This document shows, in pieces, positions 61,101 through 64,000 of a DNA stretch of 64,000 nt. The first letter of the stretch is position 1. Each line of letters starts with the position of its first letter. The translations under genes were made by a program, and so were the position numbers. Source of the DNA: Pteria penguin (taxonomy: Eukaryota > Mollusca > Bivalvia > Pterioida > Pteriidae); NCBI GenBank assembly GCA_035048485.1, contig CM068592.1, positions 30,936,001 to 31,000,000 of the forward strand, in the 5' to 3' direction. The notes under the pieces were generated by a model. That model saw only the letters and a list, made by a program, of their open reading frames with translations, ran no database searches and was not told the origin of the DNA.

Positions 61101-62711
61101 TGAAATGAATTTATTAATCAATTAAATATTTTAATGATTTTAGTCAGTTAATGAACTGTCCATTTATTTATTTATTTTAATTCTCTTTTAAAAGACCTTA
61201 TTCTGTATATTATATGTATGGAGTTACACTGATAGTTATGTTAAACATTTGGGGGATTTCTTCTTTCAGAGGGAGGGAATTAGAACAGCATTCAGTAGGA
61301 ATGGCTATTCCAGATTCTGTTTGTACAGATCGAGCTATAAGTATAAACAAGGTAGGATTTTAATCATTAATGGATACCATAACTCCTTTATCTATTTACT
61401 CAAATCCTTCAGCTGAAGTCTCTGATAGCAGAGCCTAGTGAAGATCTGCTATACTGGGATAACCAAGTCTTTGACAAAATTCTATCTCACGTTAACTCGC
61501 CTTGAGCAAGATTCATTCAACACTTGCTAATGTTAGTGATTTTTCTTCAGCCTGATATGTATTTTCCATAAAGTGTTATTTTACCCTAAAGCTGTAATAA
61601 TATAACTATGCTTACAGTTGATTTAGGATGATATAAAAGCAGACATAGTGATAACTCGAGCATTTTCTTGTGTTGACCTTGTTTTGACCTTGTTTCAAAG
61701 CTTTTATTTAAATGCACTTTACTTCTTGAGTGTCATAAAATGTGCTTGTCACATTTGACATATAGATCAGGAACTACATGTATATCTATCTACAGCTGTG
61801 TTTTTGTTTCAGAACTATAGCTGTTTACAGCTGTATATTTGTTTCAGAACTATGTTTGTTTACAACGGTGTTTTTGTTTCAGAACTAAATCTATAGCTGT
61901 GTTTTTGTTTCAGAACTATGTTTGTTTACAGCTGTGTTTTTGTTTCAGAACTGTGTTTGTTTACAGCTGTGTTTCTGTTTCAGAACTGTGTATGTTTACA
62001 GCTGTGTTTTTGTTTCATAACTATATCTGTTTACAGCTGTGTTTCTGTTTCAGAACTATGTTTGTTTACAGCTGTGTTTTTGTTTCAGAACTAAATCTAT
62101 AGCTGTGTTTCTGTTTCAGAACTATGTTTGTTTACAGCTGTGTTTCTGTTTCAGAACTATATCTGTTTACAGCTGTGTTTTTGTTTCAAAACTATATTTG
62201 TTTACAGCTGTGTTTTTGTTTCAGAACTAAATCTATAGCTGTGTTTTGTTTCAGAACTATGTTTGTTTACAACTGTGTTTTTGTTTCAGAACTATGATTG
62301 TTAAAGCTGTGTTTCTGTTTCAGAACTATGTTTGTTTACAGCTGTGTTTCTGTTTCAGAACTATGTTTGTTTACAGCTGTGTTTTTGTTTCAGAACTAAA
62401 TCTATAGCTGTGTTTCTGTTTCAGAACTCTGTCTATTTATAGCTGTGTTTTTGTTGCAGAACTATGTCTTTTCATAGTTTCAGAACTATATCTAATTACC
62501 ACTGTGCTTTTTTTTCAGAACTTTGTCTATTTACCAATGTGCTTTTGTTTCAGAACTATGTCTTTTTATAACTGTGTTTTTGTTTCAGAGCTATATCTAT
62601 TTACCCCTGTGTTTTTGTTTCAGAATCCAAACATTCTTCAACCTCAGCAGCTAGCTACAGTGTTGTCTCATATGATAGGTCATAATGTGGGCCTCAAGCA
62701 TGACGAGGATG
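38860..62711 (+). CDS. ADAM family (reprolysin-type) protein, predicted catalytically inactive; 3' end outside window
   Basis: Thirteen coding exons with consistent phases: 38860-38938, 42977-43128, 43610-43692, 44207-44273, 51008-51090, 54868-54931, 55538-55592, 57699-57784, 58449-58517, 59642-59713, 60783-60973, 61270-61351 and 62624-62711. They encode 390 residues so far. Residues 1 to about 22 are a signal peptide (TLWILFMCFVDFFC). An in-frame TAG at 38833 fixes the start. Residues 27-195 are the M12B prodomain: YPYNRYLWDNVPRPQEVIFP, DHCYYHGYVR, STCHGIRGVIHL, HPHIVFKA and the Cys-switch-like KVETCG (Cys194). The metalloprotease-like domain begins near KLALVLDSSM (233). It includes LEMWSSGD and VGMAIPDSVC. 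Its zinc helix HMIGHNVGLKHD (377-388) keeps His377, His381 and His387 but has Met378 in place of the catalytic Glu. Inactive ADAMs act as cell-surface adhesion or receptor proteins (as ADAM11/22/23 do), which is a role by analogy. The MW-SGD block vaguely recalls that group, but the subfamily is unresolved. Disintegrin, Cys-rich and membrane parts must lie downstream. Confidence 0.93.
40423..40592 (+). mobile_element. tRNA-derived SINE (type I) in ADAM intron 1
   Basis: Well-preserved tRNA-like head GGCTTGGTGTAGTGGTTAAG (A-box) and GGGTTCGATTCCCGCG (B-box), then body TTCCATGTCGCGATATAAC and tail ACATAAAACACCAATCAAC. Target-site duplications TCTTTGCCAGGA (40411-40422) and TCTTTGTCAGGA (40593-40604) frame it with one mismatch. 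Confidence 0.92.
40890..41115. repeat. Dispersed repeat with multiple TGACCTTGACC words
   Basis: Contains repeated TGACCTT/TTGACC words and GATAGGACTTTGATACTT. A related block lies at 52135-52410, also in an intron of this gene. It contains AGGTCA-like half sites, but the repeat nature is the simpler explanation. Confidence 0.55.
41116..42976. other. Rest of ADAM intron 1
   Basis: AT-rich intron DNA with a (G)9(T)n run near 42035. There is an 81-codon frame at 42431-42676 with ATG but no splice support. Two copies of CCCCCACCC..AGTACAATAT lie near 42900-42950, shortly before the exon 2 acceptor. Confidence 0.5.
44750..45010 (-). mobile_element. tRNA-derived SINE (type II) in ADAM intron 4
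   Basis: Minus-strand element: tRNA-like end CGGGAGTCGAACCCGAGCC, body TTTTTACTGTCTCATC and ACATCTGCCTGAAGCAT, diverged from the copy at 57988. Confidence 0.75.
45342..45512 (+). mobile_element. Degenerate type I SINE in ADAM intron 4
   Basis: GGGTGTAATGTAGTGGTTTG and GGTTCAATTCCCAAATTA correspond to the A- and B-box regions of the copy at 40423, followed by an AAGTAGTCGATAACTC body and a CCAACC-like end. It is strongly mutated. Confidence 0.6.
46278..46455. repeat. CT, poly-A and poly-C low-complexity cluster
   Basis: (CT)n at 46282-46300 and 46400-46410, a poly-A rich run to 46440, and (C)11 at 46442-46452. Confidence 0.9.
48670..49155. repeat. Purine-rich minisatellite, about 31-32 bp unit, in ADAM intron 4
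   Basis: Unit approximates AAAGGATAGGAGAGGAAAGG followed by GATATAGAATAT, about 15 copies, almost all purine on the plus strand apart from T. It could form triplex-prone DNA. Unit variants alternate GAATAT and GGATAT. Confidence 0.94.
49857..50137 (+). mobile_element. Full-length tRNA-derived SINE (type II) in ADAM intron 4
   Basis: Best copy of this family: head AGCCGGTGTGGCCCAGTG, B-box GGGTACGATTCCAGCC, body TTCGGATGAGACAGTAAAAA, GGCACGTAAAAGATCCCTC, GGCAGATGCTGTCACCATG and a (CAAT)n tail. It is flanked by AATGGCCA at 49849-49856 and 50138-50145. It belongs to the broad tRNA-SINE class found in molluscs. I do not assign a named family. Confidence 0.92.
52135..52410. repeat. Two-unit dispersed repeat in ADAM intron 5
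   Basis: Two direct copies about 125 bp apart of AGAGATAGGACTTCTAT / GGAGATAGGGCTTCTAT, ATTCCTTGTGNCAAGAC, TTTCATTGGGTA and GAAGTTTGACCTACTT. Related to 40890-41115. Confidence 0.75.
52469..52543. repeat. Perfect 33 bp inverted repeat with 9 nt loop
   Basis: Left arm 52469-52501 (AACCCCCTTCAAATCTCCAA then TGATCAAACAGAA) is the exact reverse complement of 52511-52543. The loop is GTAATAAAA. It lies in intron 5 of the ADAM-like gene. Confidence 0.97.
53190..53616. repeat. Inverted repeats flanking an (AT)n block
   Basis: 53190-53230 (GAACGTCCTTT, CTTTCGTACGAATCCATAAG) is an imperfect inverse of 53581-53615. Between them is a long (AT)n microsatellite (about 53302-53391) followed by a T run. 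Right after the right arm, 53625-53710 holds three 30 bp units built on TTCAAGTACTTGAAACG. Confidence 0.8.
53302..53391. repeat. (AT)n microsatellite
   Basis: About 45 uninterrupted AT units. Its length in the assembly may not be exact. Confidence 0.96.
55100..55141. repeat. (AT)n microsatellite in ADAM intron 6
   Basis: About 20 AT units, preceded by two copies of TTTAAGCTGNGCAGCAT. Confidence 0.95.
55842..57365. repeat. 30 bp tandem array in ADAM intron 7
   Basis: Unit TTACCTCTCATTCTGTCATC plus TGTTTGTGTG (30 bp). It is very regular to about 56515, then increasingly diverged with CTCTCTATCTGTGTG variants to 57365. A higher-order period of 210 bp (seven units) is visible: the variant ATTGTGTC falls at 56081 and 56291, followed in both cases by the same order of unit variants. 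As 30 is divisible by 3 and the unit lacks stops, very long frames exist in all forward frames and on the minus strand (as ten-residue GNTQTDDRMR repeats). The splice structure puts it wholly inside an intron. Confidence 0.95.
57988..58266 (-). mobile_element. tRNA-derived SINE (type II) in ADAM intron 8
   Basis: Full minus-strand copy of the element at 49857, with (TTGA)n tail first and tRNA-like head CGGGAGTCGAACCTGCGACC at the right. Perfect 14 bp target-site duplications CCTTTGATAATATA at 57974-57987 and 58267-58280. Confidence 0.95.
58525..58680 (-). mobile_element. tRNA-derived SINE (type I) inserted at the exon 9 splice donor
   Basis: Minus-strand element with body TTACGTCGCTTTGAACAA and TATATCGCGACATGGAAGCA, and tRNA-like head ending CACTACACCACTGCCCCTAA. 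Flanked by a perfect 11 bp target-site duplication CATGGTAGGTT at 58514-58524 and 58681-58691. The left copy includes the last codon of exon 9 (ATG) and its donor GTAGGT. Confidence 0.95.
61352..61800. other. Unique part of ADAM intron 12
   Basis: AT-rich intron DNA with GACCTTGTTTTGACCTTG near 61676. Nothing coding was recognised. Confidence 0.5.
61801..62623 (+). repeat. Splice-acceptor-like tandem array in ADAM intron 12
   Basis: Unit about 35 bp, TTTGTTTACAGCTGTGTTTT plus TGTTTCAGAACTATG, with a shorter variant carrying AAATCTATAGCTG. I count 22 TTTCAG words, the last of which (62618-62623) is the acceptor of exon 13. The exon itself begins AATCCAAAC. Confidence 0.95.
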
Positions 62712-64000
62712 GTGAGTACTGAATATAATATGACACACTGTGGTAAATATAGAAACGACCTTTAGGGTCAAAGCTGAAAAAAGTTTATAGCGAGTAAAGG
62801 TTCAAAGATTGCAGTTGTGTATTAGAAATTATTTTAATTGGTAAATATAGGGGTGACCTCAGGATCTAAGGTGAAAAATAAAAAGGTATTTTTATTGAAA
62901 AGTGGCCTCAATTCCAAACTGAAAATTCTTTAAAAGTGCTAGCCTTATGGATAAAAGGTGAAGGATGTTCGAGGACGGGAACAGGCTATTATAAAGGTGT
63001 CCTTAATTCAGGATTGATAAGTTTAAAGGATCAAAGGTATAAACAAAAGGCTGAGAGAGAGAAAATGTATTTAATTGGTAACCTCAATTCAGTTATCAGA
63101 AAAAAAAGAATTTCAGGTCTAAATACAATCACACTATCTTTTATCTGAATGAAAAGTGAAAATATGAAAGAAGATCATTATATGATGTATAATGCAATGA
63201 AAACAAGTGACACAAAGTCATATTGCATCAAAGCTGTTACTTGACTTGAAGTTGGAATGATTACAAATCATAAATTGGCTATAGCTGACCTAAATCAAGT
63301 TAGAGTAGTGACTGATGAACTTCCACTAAAAACCATTTCATTATTAACAACATTTGTTCATATTTTCAATATGTAATCATCGTAGCACTCATTGCATGTG
63401 CTAATAATCATAGTGCTGAGGAATAAGATTTTCTCTACCATCTGTATAAAACGATCGCATTGATTAATATAGACAGTCATTCTCTGATACAGTCTGCTGA
63501 TCATTGAGCTGTTTTTCTTTATTTACTTGTGTATAAAACATTTCATGATATTTGACATTCTGTTCCTTCTTTTCAATGCATCTAGTAAAAGGAAGGTTTA
63601 TATACCACAGAGGTAAATGACACAAACACTATTGTTGTCTTAAATAGTCTATATAGGAACAATTGACAGGAAAATACTGTATTCATTTTCTTTTCATGTG
63701 TTTATTTTTATCATTATTTTTTATCTTTGATCAAATTATCATGTCACCTGTGAAACCTAGGCACATTTCTGAATCCCGTTGTCATCTGTCTGTCTCTATG
63801 TCTGTCTGTCTATCTCATTTCTGTCTTATCTTCACATCTGACACCAATGGTTCTTACTTTTATCATTTACTTTTTTTTGTTATTCATTTTTATTGTCAGA
63901 GATTTTTAGTAACCCACTGGTGAAACCGGAGGGGACTTTAGGTTTCCACTCGGTCCATCAGTCTGTCTGTTACGCTGGTTTTCCAGACTATTCTTGGTCA
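62712..64000. other. Start of ADAM intron 13 or beyond, no certain exon
   Basis: After the donor GTGAGT at 62712 I find no exon carrying the expected Cys-rich continuation. A 27 bp segment at 63586-63612 between TCTAG and GTAAAT keeps the frame and is a weak micro-exon candidate. Runs of CTGTCTGT at 63788-63815 and a conserved-looking repeat from 63900 (GGGGACTTTAGGTTTCCACT) are non-coding. Confidence 0.45.

Overview
This 64 kb window looks like nuclear DNA from an animal, most likely a bivalve mollusc. It is AT-rich, every gene has introns with GT..AG borders, and it is packed with minisatellites, tRNA-derived SINEs with clear target-site duplications and retroelement fragments of a kind common in bivalve genomes. 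The species call is inference. The gene families and splice structure are read directly from the sequence. There is no operon, CRISPR array or prokaryotic feature.

Layout. 0-11.6 kb holds no convincing gene. It carries three large minisatellites (33/41 bp units at 1-1.6 kb, 41 bp units at 2.5-3.2 kb, 88 bp units at 4.4-6.9 kb) and dispersed repeats. About 11.65-32.8 kb is a direct tandem segmental duplication of a two-gene module, each copy roughly 9-12 kb. Copy A (about 11.65-23.85 kb) has an intact single-exon gene for a secreted Thr-rich, Lys/Arg/Gln-rich coiled-coil protein of unknown function (13151-14611) and an MFS transporter of the NaGLT1/MFSD4 type (19241-23400). That transporter stops at a TGA where its paralog has a Cys codon. 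Copy B (about 23.85-32.8 kb) has a wrecked copy of the secreted-protein gene (about 25.48-26.1 kb) and a full-length transporter gene (28795-32492). Each copy therefore keeps one gene whole and has damaged the other.

33.6-38.1 kb is a repeat zone: the 3' end of a reverse-transcriptase retroelement (33.65-34.6 kb), a TTTA-rich low-complexity tract, and a 33 bp minisatellite interrupted by an internally deleted LINE reverse transcriptase on the minus strand.

38.86 kb to beyond the right edge is one long plus-strand gene for an ADAM (reprolysin) family protein. I reconstruct 13 coding exons whose junction phases all agree, covering the signal peptide, the prodomain with a Cys-switch-like motif, and the metalloprotease-like domain to just after the zinc-site helix. 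The helix keeps all three zinc-binding histidines but has Met where the catalytic Glu should be, so this is predicted to be an inactive ADAM. Its introns hold notable structures: an array of about twenty reiterated splice-acceptor-like units that ends in the true acceptor of exon 13, a SINE inserted exactly at the exon 9 splice donor whose target-site duplication copies the donor, a perfect 33 bp hairpin, and a 30 bp repeat array open in frames on both strands. The disintegrin and later domains lie outside the window.
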